A DNA stretch of 64,000 bases. Origin: Neisseria sp. 83E34. Lineage in GTDB: Bacteria > Pseudomonadota > Gammaproteobacteria > Burkholderiales > Neisseriaceae. The DNA is taken from assembly GCF_001308015.1 (NCBI RefSeq), contig NZ_LGYH01000001.1, positions 310,001-374,000 on the forward strand, given 5' to 3'. How positions within the stretch are numbered: the first letter of the stretch is position 1; every line of letters starts with the position of its first letter. Position numbers and translations under genes: made by a program. A model generated the notes under the pieces. It was not told where the DNA came from, ran no database searches, and saw only the letters and a list, made by a program, of their open reading frames with translations. This document shows positions 1 to 9,900 of the stretch, piece by piece.

Positions 1-24
1 AGTAATACGCTTTGAACGATTTTA

Positions 25-131
25 TATAGTTAATTAAATTAATTTTTGAACAAGGTAACAAACTGCAGACAGTACAGGTAGTACGACAAGGAGCAGAAAC
101 GCCGTCGCAAAGGTTAAGTTGATTGACTATA
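25..131. repeat. Correia-like element (copy C1)
   Basis: A 107-bp element with imperfect terminal inverted repeats: it begins TATAGTTAATTAA and ends TTGATTGACTATA. The interior has the neisserial Correia-type words in reverse order (gacagtacaggtagtac, then cgccgtcgc). It matches in layout and length the copy at 37364-37471. It lies downstream of sodB with no gene inside. Assignment to the Correia family is by recognition of ends and core, not by alignment. Confidence 0.6.
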
Positions 132-245
132 AGTGAATCAACTTAAAAAATAGTGCACTCGCTATGCCCGGATTTAGTGCGAGTATCTCCCAAGGTCATT
201 GGAACTCAAGATGATTGGGTCGACACCGAGTTTTATGATTGTAAC
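129..245. repeat. Degenerate MITE-like palindromic repeat (copy R1)
   Basis: It starts at the last bases of the adjacent Correia-like copy with tataagtgaatcaactt, the same end seen in copies near 14.1, 27.3, 34.2 and 44.8 kb. The inner palindrome, which in better copies reads tcatactcgggcttgacc and its complement, is decayed here, and the right end is hard to place. Positions 1-309 hold these two repeats and the sodB terminator but no gene. Confidence 0.4.
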
Positions 246-251
246 CAATAA

Positions 252-294
252 AAAACATCCGTCCGAATATTTCATTGTATTCAGGCGGATGTTT
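252..294 (-). terminator. Terminator after sodB
   Basis: Inverted repeat aaaacatccg ... cggatgtttt with further pairing inside (ccgaata/tattcagg). It lies about 16 bp past the sodB stop and has T-rich flanks on both strands. Confidence 0.7.
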
Positions 295-309
295 TGCTGT
301 AAGTGATAA

Positions 310-891
310 TTAAGCAGCAAAGCGTTTGGCTACTTCATCCCAGTTTACAATTTCCCAAAAACCTTTCAAGTAGTTCGGGCGGCTGTTGCGGTAATCGATG
401 TAGTAGGCATGTTCCCATACGTCGCAAGTCAGTAATGGGGTGTTTTCTGTGGTGAGCGGGGTGGCAGCATTTGAAGTGGAAGCCAAGTCCAGCTCGCCGG
501 TGGGGGTTTTAACCAGCCATGCCCAACCTGAGCCGAATGTACCGGCTGCGCAGGCATTGAATGCTTCTTGGAATTTTTCAAAGCTACCCCATTTGGCATC
601 AATTGCAGCAGCTAATTCGCCGGAAGGCTTGCCTTGGCCTTTAGGGGTGAAGCCTAGCCAGTAGAATGTATGGTTCCAGGTTTGGGCTGCGTTATTGAAT
701 ACACCGCCGGAAGATTTTTTAACGATGTCTTCCAGTGAGGCGTTTTCGAATTCGGTGCCTTTGATTTGGTTGTTGAGGTTGGTAATGTAGGTTTGGTGGT
801 GTTTACCGTAGTGGTATTCCAAAGTTTCTTTAGACAGATGAGGCTCTAAAGCATCTAAAGCATAGGGGAGTTCTGGTAATTTGTGTTCCAT
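310..891 (-). CDS. sodB: Superoxide dismutase [Fe]
   Basis: Cytoplasmic iron superoxide dismutase, 193 aa, the usual length; it converts superoxide to hydrogen peroxide and oxygen. The four metal ligands are visible as H27 (EYHYGKHH), H74 (TWNHTFYW), D157 and H161 ([11 protein letters not shown]). Q70 in the AAQTWNH segment and the FGSGWAWL block are typical of the iron rather than the manganese form. There is no signal peptide, so it is not the periplasmic Cu/Zn enzyme. An AGGA ribosome site precedes the ATG. It appears monocistronic, with its own hairpin terminator downstream and a 150-bp upstream gap before trpE. Confidence 0.95.
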   Translation of the reverse strand: MEHKLPELPYALDALEPHLSKETLEYHYGKHHQTYITNLNNQIKGTEFENASLEDIVKKSSGGVFNNAAQTWNHTFYWLGFTPKGQGKPSGELAAAIDAKWGSFEKFQEAFNACAAGTFGSGWAWLVKTPTGELDLASTSNAATPLTTENTPLLTCDVWEHAYYIDYRNSRPNYLKGFWEIVNWDEVAKRFAA

Positions 892-968
892 TTCGTGTTC
901 CTGTTGTGGTTGTTTTCAATAGGTTTTTTGGTTATGGGTGCTGTTTTTGGGTAGAACGGCACATGGCG

Positions 969-998
969 ATTCTACCTGTTTTGGTTTTAAAAGACCAA
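969..998 (-). promoter_or_regulatory. Possible sodB promoter
   Basis: On the minus strand TTGGTC and TAGAAT are separated by 18 bp, ending about 77 bp before the sodB ATG. The match is 4 of 6 and 5 of 6 to sigma-70 consensus. Inferred from sequence only. Confidence 0.35.
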
Positions 999-1042
999 TA
1001 AAAGTTGAGCCTGTCTGAGGAAAAGGCCTGTCTGAAAAAAGT

Positions 1043-2518
1043 TTATTTGTCCAATCCCTCCTGCACCATTTGGGCTGCACGCAATACGGCACGGGCTTTG
1101 TTTTGTGTTTCCTGCCATTCGGCTTCTTCATCTGAGTCGGCCACGATGCCGCCGCCGCTTTGAACGTACAGAGTGTGGTCTTTGATCACGGCGGTGCGGA
1201 TGGCAATGGCTAAGTCCATATCGTTATTGAAGCTCCAGCAGCCGACAGCTCCGCCGTAAATACAGCGTTTTGTGGGCTCCAATTCTTCGATAATTTCCAG
1301 AGCGCGTATTTTGGGGGCGCCCGATAGTGTGCCGGCAGGGAAGGTAGCTGCCAGAATTTGCATGTTGGTAATGCCTGTCTGAAGTGTGCCTTCTACGTTG
1401 GATACGATATGCATTACATGCGAATAACGTTCGATGACCATTTTGTCGGTTACTTCAACCTGACCGATTTGGCTGACGCGTCCAACGTCGTTGCGTCCCA
1501 AATCTATTAACATGATGTGCTCAGCAATTTCTTTTGCGTCGTTTAATAAATCTTGTTCGTTGGCTAAATCTTCGGCAGGTGTTTTGCCGCGTAGGCGGGT
1601 GCCAGCAATTGGACGGACAATGATGTTGTTGCTTTCACGGCGCACGAGAATTTCGGGGGAAGAGCCGACTACATGGAAATCGCCGAAATCGTAATAAAAC
1701 ATATAAGGCGAGGGGTTTAAGGTGCGTAATGCGCGGTAGAGTGAAAGTGGGTTGTCGGTAAATTTCAATTTCATCCGTTGGCTGGGAACGACCTGCATGC
1801 AGTCGCCGTTTAGGATGTATTCGCGTATGCGGCGCACATATTCTTTGTAACGCACTTCACCGGTTTCGTGTTCTGGTTCGGTTTTCTCGCTGCCGAGAGA
1901 GAGGGGAATAGCGCAGCTTTGGCGAAGTTGGGTGCGCAAATTTTCCAAGCGTGTGCGGGCTTGTTCGTAACTGTTGGGTTCGGTCGGATCGGCATAAACA
2001 ATCAGGTAAATTTTGCCGCTGAGGTTATCGACTACTGCTAATTCTTGTGAAAGCATGAGCAGAATGTCGGGTGTGCCTATGGTGTTTGGTTTGTTTCGGT
2101 TTTGAAAGCGGTGGGCGAAGTGTTCGAAATGATAAATGGTTTCATAGCCGAAATAGCCGACCAGCCCGCCGGTGAATCTAGGAAGATTGGGTATTTCAGG
2201 TGTTTTGAAGCGATTGTGGAAGGCTTCAATGAAGTTTAGTGGGTTACCTTCGTATTGTTCGACAATTTCGCCTTTGCAATATACATAAACCTGATTGTCG
2301 GTGGCTTTCAGATAGGTTTGACAGGGTAGGCCGATGAAGGAATAGCGGCCAAACCGTTCACCGCCAACCACGGATTCGAGTAAGTAGGTAAAGGGTTTGT
2401 TGGCGAGTTTTAGGTATAAAGAAAGCGGGGTATCTAAGTCGGCCAGTAATTCCTGCACTAGAGGAATGCGGTTGTAGCCTTGATTTGCCTGTTCTTGAAA
2501 TTGTTGTAGGGTGTTCAT
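1043..2518 (-). CDS. trpE: Anthranilate synthase component I
   Basis: Large subunit of anthranilate synthase, 491 aa, first step from chorismate to tryptophan; it needs a TrpG glutamine amidotransferase, which is not in this window. The N-terminal domain has the [16 protein letters not shown] block, where the LLES motif is the tryptophan feedback site in the family. The C-terminal chorismate-binding domain shows [32 protein letters not shown] and the [15 protein letters not shown] motif. It is transcribed leftward after ihfB, but a strong hairpin lies between the two. No Trp-rich leader peptide was seen in the 144 bp upstream. Confidence 0.95.
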   Translation of the reverse strand: MNTLQQFQEQANQGYNRIPLVQELLADLDTPLSLYLKLANKPFTYLLESVVGGERFGRYSFIGLPCQTYLKATDNQVYVYCKGEIVEQYEGNPLNFIEAFHNRFKTPEIPNLPRFTGGLVGYFGYETIYHFEHFAHRFQNRNKPNTIGTPDILLMLSQELAVVDNLSGKIYLIVYADPTEPNSYEQARTRLENLRTQLRQSCAIPLSLGSEKTEPEHETGEVRYKEYVRRIREYILNGDCMQVVPSQRMKLKFTDNPLSLYRALRTLNPSPYMFYYDFGDFHVVGSSPEILVRRESNNIIVRPIAGTRLRGKTPAEDLANEQDLLNDAKEIAEHIMLIDLGRNDVGRVSQIGQVEVTDKMVIERYSHVMHIVSNVEGTLQTGITNMQILAATFPAGTLSGAPKIRALEIIEELEPTKRCIYGGAVGCWSFNNDMDLAIAIRTAVIKDHTLYVQSGGGIVADSDEEAEWQETQNKARAVLRAAQMVQEGLDK

Positions 2519-2616
2519 GGATGAAAATTTGATGGGAAATATCAGTAATCTAAAGTAGTCAGTGAGTATAGCAGATTCATTGTTGAGCGACTTGATTCTT
2601 TTCAGACAGGCATGAG

Positions 2617-2650
2617 AAAACGCCGCATCATATTAAAGATGCGGCGTTTG
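2617..2650 (-). terminator. Terminator after ihfB
   Basis: Perfect 12-bp arms aaacgccgcatc / gatgcggcgttt around an 8-bp loop, 13 bp beyond the ihfB stop. It probably ends the cmk-rpsA-ihfB transcription unit before trpE. Confidence 0.8.
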
Positions 2651-2662
2651 ATACTTTAAGAA

Positions 2663-2977
2663 TTACTTGGTGCCGTTCAGCATGGCTTGATCCACGCGTT
2701 CACGCAATTCCTTGCCCGGTTTGAAGTGCGGCACATATTTCTCCGGCACTTCAACTTTTTCCCCGGTTTTGGGATTGCGGCCGACACGAGCCGGACGGTG
2801 GTTCAGGTCAAAACTGCCGAATCCGCGGATTTCGATGCGCTGGCCTTTAGCCAGTGAGCGGGTCAGCGTGTCAACCAAAACTTTTACGCTGTACTCAACA
2901 TCTTTGGCTTGTAGCTGGTTGCCGTTTTTAGCGGCAAACACTTCGGCCAAACGAATCATCAATTCGGATTTTGTCAT
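2663..2977 (-). CDS. ihfB: Integration host factor subunit beta
   Basis: DNA-bending nucleoid protein of 104 aa that pairs with IHF alpha (not in the window). The family signature is clear: [12 protein letters not shown] at the start, the IEIRGFGSF block, and the beta-arm sequence [15 protein letters not shown] with the Pro that intercalates in the minor groove. Its gene directly follows rpsA (12 bp gap), the classical rpsA-ihfB order of proteobacteria, so both are probably cotranscribed. Confidence 0.95.
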   Translation of the reverse strand: MTKSELMIRLAEVFAAKNGNQLQAKDVEYSVKVLVDTLTRSLAKGQRIEIRGFGSFDLNHRPARVGRNPKTGEKVEVPEKYVPHFKPGKELRERVDQAMLNGTK

Positions 2978-2989
2978 GATGCACCTAAA

Positions 2990-4669
2990 TTATTCTTGAT
3001 CGCCAGACAATTTAGCTTTCAGCAAATCACCCAGGCTGGTTGTGCCTGCGCTGGCAGTAGCAGCAGCGTTTACTGAACTCAGTGCGTCGCGGTTTTCTTT
3101 GGCGTCTTTCGCTTTAACAGACAGTTTGATGCTGCGGTTTTTGCGGTCAACGGTCATGATTACGGCTTCAACTTCGTCGCCTTCGTTCAGTTTGGTTGTC
3201 AAGTCTTCAACGCGGTCTGCGGCAAATTCAGAAGCAGGCAGGTAGCCTTCAACTTCGTCGCCCAGAGCAATAACGGCGCCTTTGGCTTCAACTGATTTTA
3301 CAGTGCCTTTAACCAAAGAACCTTTGTCGTTCACGCTGATGAAGTTGCCGAACGGGTCGCCTTCCAGCTGTTTGATGCCCAAAGAGATGCGTTCTTTTTC
3401 AACATCAATGGCCAATACAACGGCTTCAACTTCTTCGCCTTTTTTGTATTTGCGTACGGCTTCTTCGCCTGATTCGCTCCAAGAAAGATCGGAAAGGTGT
3501 ACCAAACCGTCGATGTTGCCGGGCAGTCCAACGAATACGCCGAAGTCGGTGATGGATTTAACCGCGCCTTTGATTTTGTCGCCTTTGTTGTGGTTGGCGG
3601 CGAAATCTTCCCACGGATTAGCTTGACATTGTTTCATGCCCAAGCTGATGCGGCGGCGGTCTTCGTCGATTTCCAAAATCATCACTTCTACTTCGTCACC
3701 CAATTGAACCACTTTGCTCGGGTGTACGTTTTTGTTGGTCCAGTCCATTTCGGAAACGTGTACCAAACCTTCGATACCTTGCTCGATTTCAACGAATGCA
3801 CCGTAGTCGGTCAGGTTGGATACTTTACCGAACAAGCGGGTGTTTTGCGGGTAACGACGGGCCAAGCCGCTCCAAGGATCTTCGCCCAGTTGTTTCATGC
3901 CGAGAGAAACGCGTTGTTTGTCTTGGTCGAATTTCAATACTTTGGCTTCTACTTCTTGGCCTACTTCCAGCACTTCGCTCGGGTGCTTCACGCGGCGCCA
4001 AGCCAAATCTGTGATGTGCAGCAAGCCGTCGATGCCGCCCAAGTCAACGAATGCACCGTAGTCGGTGATGTTTTTAACGATACCTTTAACCACTGAACCT
4101 TCTTGCAGGTTTTCCAGCAAGGCTTTGCGCTCTTCGCCCAAAGTGGCTTCCAGTACGGCGCGGCGTGATACCACAACGTTGTTGCGTTTTTTATCCAGCT
4201 TGATCACTTTGAATTCAACTTCTTTGCCTTCAAAATGAGAAGTGTCTTTAATGGGGCGAACGTCAACCAAAGAACCCGGCAGGAATGCGCGGATGCTGTT
4301 GATCATAACGGTCAGGCCGCCTTTTACTTTGCCGTTGATTACGCCTGAAAGAATGTCGCCGTTTTCCATGGCTTCTTCCAAAGTGATCCAGTCGGCAGCG
4401 CGCTTGGCTTTTTCACGAGACAGTTTGGTTTCGCCGAAACCGTTTTCCACTGATTCGATGGTTACGGTTACGAAATCGCCTACGTTTACTTCAACTTCGC
4501 CTTGTGCGTTTTTGAATTCGTTGATGTCGATCAGGGATTCAGATTTCAGACCGGCATTTACGATAACGAATTTGTCTTCGATGGCAACCACTTCGGCGGT
4601 GATCACTTCGCCTTGGTTCATTTCTTGTACGGCTGAATATTCTTCCAATAACTGGGCAAAATTTTCCAT
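2990..4669 (-). CDS. rpsA: 30S ribosomal protein S1
   Basis: RNA-binding ribosomal protein S1, 559 aa, which brings structured mRNAs to the 30S subunit. Six S1 OB-fold repeats follow one another at roughly residues 20-87, 105-171, 190-260, 277-347, 364-434 and 450-520. Repeats 3-6 carry the [11 protein letters not shown] or similar core followed by GLxHxSD. The length equals that of E. coli S1. It lies between cmk and ihfB, with a 149-bp gap after cmk that holds a strong -10 element and a hairpin, so it probably has its own promoter and may be controlled through its leader, as S1 genes often are. Confidence 0.96.
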   Translation of the reverse strand: MENFAQLLEEYSAVQEMNQGEVITAEVVAIEDKFVIVNAGLKSESLIDINEFKNAQGEVEVNVGDFVTVTIESVENGFGETKLSREKAKRAADWITLEEAMENGDILSGVINGKVKGGLTVMINSIRAFLPGSLVDVRPIKDTSHFEGKEVEFKVIKLDKKRNNVVVSRRAVLEATLGEERKALLENLQEGSVVKGIVKNITDYGAFVDLGGIDGLLHITDLAWRRVKHPSEVLEVGQEVEAKVLKFDQDKQRVSLGMKQLGEDPWSGLARRYPQNTRLFGKVSNLTDYGAFVEIEQGIEGLVHVSEMDWTNKNVHPSKVVQLGDEVEVMILEIDEDRRRISLGMKQCQANPWEDFAANHNKGDKIKGAVKSITDFGVFVGLPGNIDGLVHLSDLSWSESGEEAVRKYKKGEEVEAVVLAIDVEKERISLGIKQLEGDPFGNFISVNDKGSLVKGTVKSVEAKGAVIALGDEVEGYLPASEFAADRVEDLTTKLNEGDEVEAVIMTVDRKNRSIKLSVKAKDAKENRDALSSVNAAATASAGTTSLGDLLKAKLSGDQE

Positions 4670-4720
4670 GTTATATAAGTCTTTCGATACACGGCTAAGG
4701 CGTGCGGGGTCTGAGTGGAT

Positions 4721-4749
4721 AAAAACTTGTTTTCCTTAGCAAAACAAGT
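4721..4749 (-). promoter_or_regulatory. Hairpin in the rpsA leader
   Basis: Minus-strand hairpin acttgtttt / aaaacaagt with a 7-base loop followed by TTTTA, 52 bp before the rpsA ATG and downstream of the probable rpsA start site. It looks like a short intrinsic terminator. It could attenuate rpsA or act in S1 autoregulation; neither role is shown. Confidence 0.5.
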
Positions 4750-4804
4750 GAAGGAAAAACTGTATGACGGACAGCTTTCATGCTGCCTGCTTCAAGCGTT
4801 GCGC

Positions 4805-4810
4805 ATTATA
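4805..4810 (-). promoter_or_regulatory. rpsA -10 element
   Basis: Minus strand reads TGTATAATGC: a perfect TATAAT, though with TG directly adjacent to it and no good -35 at 17 bp. It implies a leader of about 130 nt before rpsA. It overlaps the region just after the cmk stop. Confidence 0.5.
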
Positions 4811-4818
4811 CAGTGTTT

Positions 4819-5478
4819 TTAAATTTTTTCATACCAATCAAGCACTTTTTTTACGGATTCCTCAATTGTGAGGTGGGATGTGTCGAGCAATCGGGCATCG
4901 GGGAGCTGGACTAGGGGGGCGGCCTTTCGGCGGCGGTCGGCTTCGTCGCGTGCTTCGATATCGGCCAGAATGCGGTCGTATTCGATGCCTTCGCAAGGCA
5001 GGCCGAGTTGTTTGGCGCGGCGTTGTGCGCGGGTTTCGGCTGATGCGGTTAGAAATATTTTCAGACAGGCATCGGGAAAGACGACTGAACCCATATCCCT
5101 TCCGTCTGCCGCCAAGCCTTTTTCCGTGAGGAAATCGCGTTGGCGTTGGAGAAGGGCTTGTCTGACTGAGGGCAGGGCGGCGATGGTGGATGCACCCATG
5201 CCGATGGCTTCGGTGCGGATGTCGGCGGAAACGTCTTTGCCGTCAAGTAAGATGCGTTGTGCTTCGAAAGTAACGGGCAATTTGGCGGCTAGGGCGGCTA
5301 CGTTTTGTTCGTCGTTCCATTCGGTATTGTTTTGTTGTGCGTAAAGGGCGGTTAGGCGGTAAAGGGCGCCGGAGTCGAGATAGTCCCAACCTAAAGCGGC
5401 GGCTACGCGCGAGGCTACCGTGCCTTTTCCTGATGCGCTCGGACCGTCGATGGCGATCACTTTTTGGCTTGGTTTCAT
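4819..5478 (-). CDS. cmk: Cytidylate kinase
   Basis: Phosphorylates CMP and dCMP with ATP in pyrimidine salvage; 219 aa, normal length. The P-loop is GPSASGKGT at residues 12-20. The NMP-binding region contains DYLDSGALYR, and the DGRDMGSVVFPDA stretch around residues 126-138 and the LID-region sequence DRILADIEARDEADRRR are family features. It is the first gene of the leftward cmk-rpsA-ihfB block common in proteobacteria. Confidence 0.95.
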   Translation of the reverse strand: MKPSQKVIAIDGPSASGKGTVASRVAAALGWDYLDSGALYRLTALYAQQNNTEWNDEQNVAALAAKLPVTFEAQRILLDGKDVSADIRTEAIGMGASTIAALPSVRQALLQRQRDFLTEKGLAADGRDMGSVVFPDACLKIFLTASAETRAQRRAKQLGLPCEGIEYDRILADIEARDEADRRRKAAPLVQLPDARLLDTSHLTIEESVKKVLDWYEKI

Positions 5479-5563
5479 AAGGTTCTCTGCGTGATGTAAA
5501 TGTTTGGCATCATACTGGGAAAGCTTTTGTGTTGAAAGGTTTTTCTGCTGGTTTGGTCGGTAA

Positions 5564-5606
5564 CAAGGCCTGTCTGAAAAATAGTGTGTGTTTCAGACAG
5601 GCCTTG
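5564..5606. terminator. Paired DUS hairpin between mop and cmk
   Basis: caaggcctgtctgaaa pairs with tttcagacaggccttg across a short loop, and a third DUS copy follows at 5608-5620. It sits 25 bp beyond the stop of the leftward mop gene and serves as its likely terminator. Confidence 0.65.
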
Positions 5607-5630
5607 TTTCAGACAGGCATTTGTTATGCT

Positions 5631-6059
5631 TTAAGCCAACACGCCTAAGATTACGTCGCTTGCTTTGAAGAGTGCGGTGGCGGATTGGCCGGTGGTGAGG
5701 TTGAGCTGTTCGGTGCTTTTTAGGGTGATGCCGGCGCTGAGGGTGGTGCCGTCGCCCAAGTCAATTTCGATAACGGAATTGACGGTGCCGCGGTTGATAT
5801 CGCTGATAATGCCGCTCAGTTGGTTACGCGCGGAAAGTTTGACGTGGTCGAGGTCGGTGGCCACGATAACATTGGTTGATTTGACGAGTGCGATAACCGG
5901 GCTGCCGGTTTTTAATGCCAATTGTTCACTGCTCTCGCAGGTAATGATGGCGGCAAGTTCTTGCCCGCCGGAGAGGGAAATAATCACTTCATCATTAACG
6001 CTGCCTTTTTTAATGGTTTTTATGATGCCTGTTAATTGATTGCGGGCGCTGGTTTTCAT
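5631..6059 (-). CDS. Molybdate-binding Mop/TOBE-domain protein (dimop)
   Basis: A 142-aa cytoplasmic protein made of two tandem Mop (TOBE) domains, residues about 3-68 and 73-139. Each opens with K(T/L)SARNQL(T/S)GII, the molbindin signature. Such proteins bind molybdate or tungstate and buffer or store it. There is no DNA-binding or ATPase domain, so it is not ModE or ModC. It is divergent from csbD, and narG, a molybdoenzyme gene, starts about 0.9 kb further on, so it may help supply molybdenum; that link is inferred from position. DUS flanks the gene. Confidence 0.85.
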   Translation of the reverse strand: MKTSARNQLTGIIKTIKKGSVNDEVIISLSGGQELAAIITCESSEQLALKTGSPVIALVKSTNVIVATDLDHVKLSARNQLSGIISDINRGTVNSVIEIDLGDGTTLSAGITLKSTEQLNLTTGQSATALFKASDVILGVLA

Positions 6060-6307
6060 GATGGGTATTCCTTGTGTTTGAAGAGTTTAAATTGAAAGTA
6101 TTGCAGGTATCTTACTATGCAAGTAAAGAAATATTAAGGTTAATTAGTTAGTATTTTGATTTTATTTGTATTTTTAATTGGGTTAAGATAATCAAAATTC
6201 ATAAAACTTGAAAATTTATATAGTTAGATTTATTGTTATGGCGGCGTTTGATGGTATCGTTTGTTTTTAAATCATAATTTTAATAAGAAAGTAGTAAAGG
6301 AGAAGAT

Positions 6308-6505
6308 ATGAACTGGGACCAAATAGAAGGAAGATGGGAGCAATTTGTCGTTAAGGCGAAAGAAAAATGGGGAAATCTAACCGATGATGATTGGAAAGCA
6401 GCAGAAGGCAGACGCGACCAATTGACGGGTAAAATTCAAGAACGTTACGGTTATAGCCAAGAAAAAGCTGAAAAAGAGTTAGAAGATTGGCTCCATGATA
6501 ATTGA
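6308..6505 (+). CDS. CsbD family stress protein
   Basis: A 65-aa acidic, Trp-rich soluble protein. It starts MNWDQIEGRWEQFVVKAKEKWG and contains LTGKIQERYGYS, the CsbD/YjbJ pattern. The family is general-stress induced in several bacteria but its biochemical role is unknown. A strong AAAGGAG site lies 6 bp before the ATG. It appears monocistronic, with a hairpin terminator about 80 bp downstream. Confidence 0.9.
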   Translation: MNWDQIEGRWEQFVVKAKEKWGNLTDDDWKAAEGRRDQLTGKIQERYGYSQEKAEKELEDWLHDN

Positions 6506-6939
6506 TTTAAACATTCTATCAAATAACAAAAAACCGAAAGGTATGGGTTGATCTCAAAAAATTGAACCGTTGGATCAAGCGGATCACCAAGACTGAATCT
6601 TGTAGTGTACGGGATTCAGTCTTTTTTATCGTAAGTTTGGCTTTATCCGGATTTCGGCACGGCACTGTTTGGCAGATTCGGTTGAGTGCTGATCATTTTT
6701 TCAGATAGGCCTTGTTGCGAAATCAACTTTCATGATTGATGGCAAAGGCCCAAGCTGCCTAATCCGAAAGGACTATATCCGGTAAGCTGAAAGGCTTTTT
6801 CCTACTTATCACTCTGAAGCCGGTTTAAACCCTTTCGGCGCATATTTTCCTGCAGGCGGCTGGATTATATTCTAAGGCGTAGAAAAATTATTTTCAGACA
6901 GGCATTTCCTGCCGGAACGATAAGCATAAGGAACCCGCC
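6506..6939. other. Non-coding gap before narG
   Basis: Apart from a terminator at 6589-6628 and a damaged DUS (cagataggcc) near 6704, no gene is seen. The last 80 bp contain a possible -10 (tatatt, near 6867) and a DUS in reverse orientation at 6895-6906. No convincing FNR site (TTGAT-N4-ATCAA) is present; ttgttgcgaaatcaa near 6713 has the wrong spacing. Confidence 0.5.
6589..6628 (+). terminator. Terminator after csbD
   Basis: Perfect 11-bp arms aagactgaatc / gattcagtctt around a 13-base loop, then TTTT. It is 84 bp beyond the csbD stop. Confidence 0.8.
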
Positions 6940-9900
6940 ATGAGCCACTTTTTAGACCGCCTGAAATTCTTCAGCCAAAAACACGAACCCTTTGCCGACG
7001 GGCACGGTGTGCTCACCGAAGAAGACCGCAAATGGGAAGATGCCTACCGCAGCCGCTGGCAGCACGATAAAGTGGTGCGTTCTACCCACGGGGTAAACTG
7101 TACCGGTTCGTGCAGTTGGAAAGTTTATGTGAAAAACGGCCTGATTACTTGGGAAACCCAGCAGACCGACTATCCGCGCACCCGCCCCGATTTGCCCAAC
7201 CACGAGCCGCGGGGTTGCCCGCGCGGGGCTTCGTACAGCTGGTATGTGTATTCCGCCCAGCGTGTGAAATACCCGATGATACGCGGCGTATTGGCGGAGA
7301 TGTGGCGTGAAGCGCGCAAAACCATGTCGCCGGTGGAGGCTTGGGCGTGGATTGTGGAAGATGAAAACCGGGCCAAGTCTTATAAAACCCAACGCGGCTT
7401 GGGTGGCTTTGTGCGTGCTTCGTGGGACGAAGCCAATGAGATGGTGGCGGCTGCTAATGCTTACACCGTTAAAAATTATGGCCCCGACCGTGTGATCGGT
7501 TTCTCGCCGATTCCTGCCATGTCGATGGTGAGCTATGCCGCAGGCGTGCGCTATCTGAGCCTGCTTGGCGGTGTGGCGATGTCGTTCTACGACTGGTATT
7601 GCGACTTGCCGCCGGCCAGCCCGCAAATTTGGGGCGAGCAAACCGACGTGGCCGAGTCTGCCGACTGGTATAACTCGAATTACCTGATGGTGTGGGGTTC
7701 CAACGTGCCGATGACGCGCACGCCCGATGCACACTTCTACACCGAAGTGCGCTACAAAGGCACCAAAACTGTGGCCGTGTCTTCCGACTTTGGCGAGATG
7801 GCGAAATTCGGCGACATTTGGCTTGCGCCGAAACAAGGCACCGATGCGGCTTTGGCGATGGCGATGGGTCATGTGATTTTGAAAGAGTTCCACATCGACA
7901 ATCCTTCTCCTTATTTCACCGATTATGTGCGCCGCTTAACCGATATGCCCGTATTGGTGCGCTTGGATGCCGACGGTAAAGGCTATGCGCCTAAATATTT
8001 CCTGCGCGCGTCCGAATTGGCCGCATTCGGCGAAGAACAAAATGCCGATTGGAAAACTTTGGTGTGGGACGAGCTTTCAGACGGCCTCTGCCTGCCCAAC
8101 GGCTCTATCGGTTTCCGCTGGGACGGCAGCCAAAAATGGAACTTGGAAACCCGCGCACAAGATAAAGAAGTTCATGCCGCCCTGTCGCTGAAAGAGCGCG
8201 CCGATGAAGTGGTAAACGTAGGCTTTACCTACTTCGGCGGCGAATGCGACGACATGATTTACCGCAAAGTGCCCGCCAAACGCATTCCGCTGGCCAACGG
8301 CGAAACCGCGTTGGTAGCGACCGTGTTCGACCTGATGGTGGCCAACTACGGCGTGGACAACGGCTTGGGCTGCGAAAATGTTGCCAAAGATTATTTCGAC
8401 GACAAGCCTTACACGCCGGCATGGCAGGAAAAACACACCGGCGTGAAACCGGAGCTGGTGATTCAGGTAGCCCGCGAGTTCGCCCAAAACGCCCACGACA
8501 CCGAAGGCCGCAGCATGGTAATTGTCGGTGCCGGTCTGAACCACTGGTATCACATGGACATGGCGTATCGCGGCATCATCAATATGCTGATGATGTGCGG
8601 CTCTATCGGTAAATCCGGCGGCGGCTGGTGCCACTATGTAGGCCAAGAAAAACTGCGCCCGCAAAGCGGCTGGATTCCGTTGACGTTTGCCACCGACTGG
8701 CACCGTCCGCCGCGCCAAATGAACAGCACCTCGTTCTTCTACGCCCATACCAGCCAATGGCGGCATGAAAAAGTGCATGTAGATGAAATTCTTGCACCGG
8801 ATGCCGACGGCGATATGAGCAAGCTCTCCATGATCGATTACAACGCCAAAGCCGAACGCATGGGCTGGCTGCCGAGCGCGCCGCAATTGGGTGCAAACCC
8901 CTTGGATATTGCCGACCAAGCCGATGCCGCAGGAGTGGATACGGCTCAATATGTGGCAGGCCGTCTGAAAGACGGTTCGCTGGATCTGGCGTGTAACGAC
9001 CCCGACAACCCGCAAAACTTCCCGCGCAACCTGTTTGTATGGCGTTCAAACCTGCTCGGTTCTTCGGGCAAAGGCCATGAGTATTTCCTGAAATACCTGC
9101 TGGGCACGCAAAACGCCGTGTTGAGCGACGAAAACGACGAAGAATGCATCAAGCCGTCTGAAATCACCGTGCGCCCCGCCGCAGAAGGCAAACTCGACCT
9201 GCTGACCGTACTCGATTTCCGCATGTCCACCACCTGCCTGTACGGCGATATCGTGTTGCCGACCGCCACATGGTACGAAAAAGACGACCTCAACACCTCG
9301 GATATGCACCCGTTTATCCACCCGCTCACCGAGGCCGTGCAACCGCTGTGGCAAAGCAAAACCGACTGGGAAATTTACAAAGGTTTCGCTAAAAAATTCA
9401 GCGAGTTGGCCAAAGACTACATCGGCGTACGCAAAGACATCGTGCTCACTCCGCTGATGCACGACAGCCCGCAGGAACTCGGCCAGCCGTTTGACCCGAA
9501 AGACTGGAAACACGGCGAATGCGACCCGATTCCCGGCAAAACCATGCCTGCAATTACCGTTGTCGAGCGTGATTACGGCGCCATTTACGAAAAATTCACT
9601 TCGGTCGGCCCGTTGCTGGAAAAAATCAACAACAACGGCAAAGGCATGGCTTGGGATACCAAGCATGAAGTCGAATTCCTGCGCAAACTCAACGGCGTAC
9701 AAGCAGCCGGCGCAGGCAAAGGCCAGCCGAAAATCGAAACCGCCATTGATGCCTGCGAAATGGTGCTGACCCTTGCGCCCGAAACCAACGGCCATGTTGC
9801 CGTTAAGGCATGGGAAGCATTGAGCAAAGCCACAGGCCGCGACCACTCGCACCTGATTAAATCGAGCGAGCACACTGCCATCCGCTTCCGCGACATCGTC

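Noticed and set aside
3497-4096. A 199-codon frame antisense to rpsA
   Set aside because: Its repeats mirror the S1 repeats; no ribosome site or family.
6713-6727. FNR-like site ttgttgcgaaatcaa upstream of narG
   Set aside because: Half-sites are spaced by five rather than four bases and the left half is poor.
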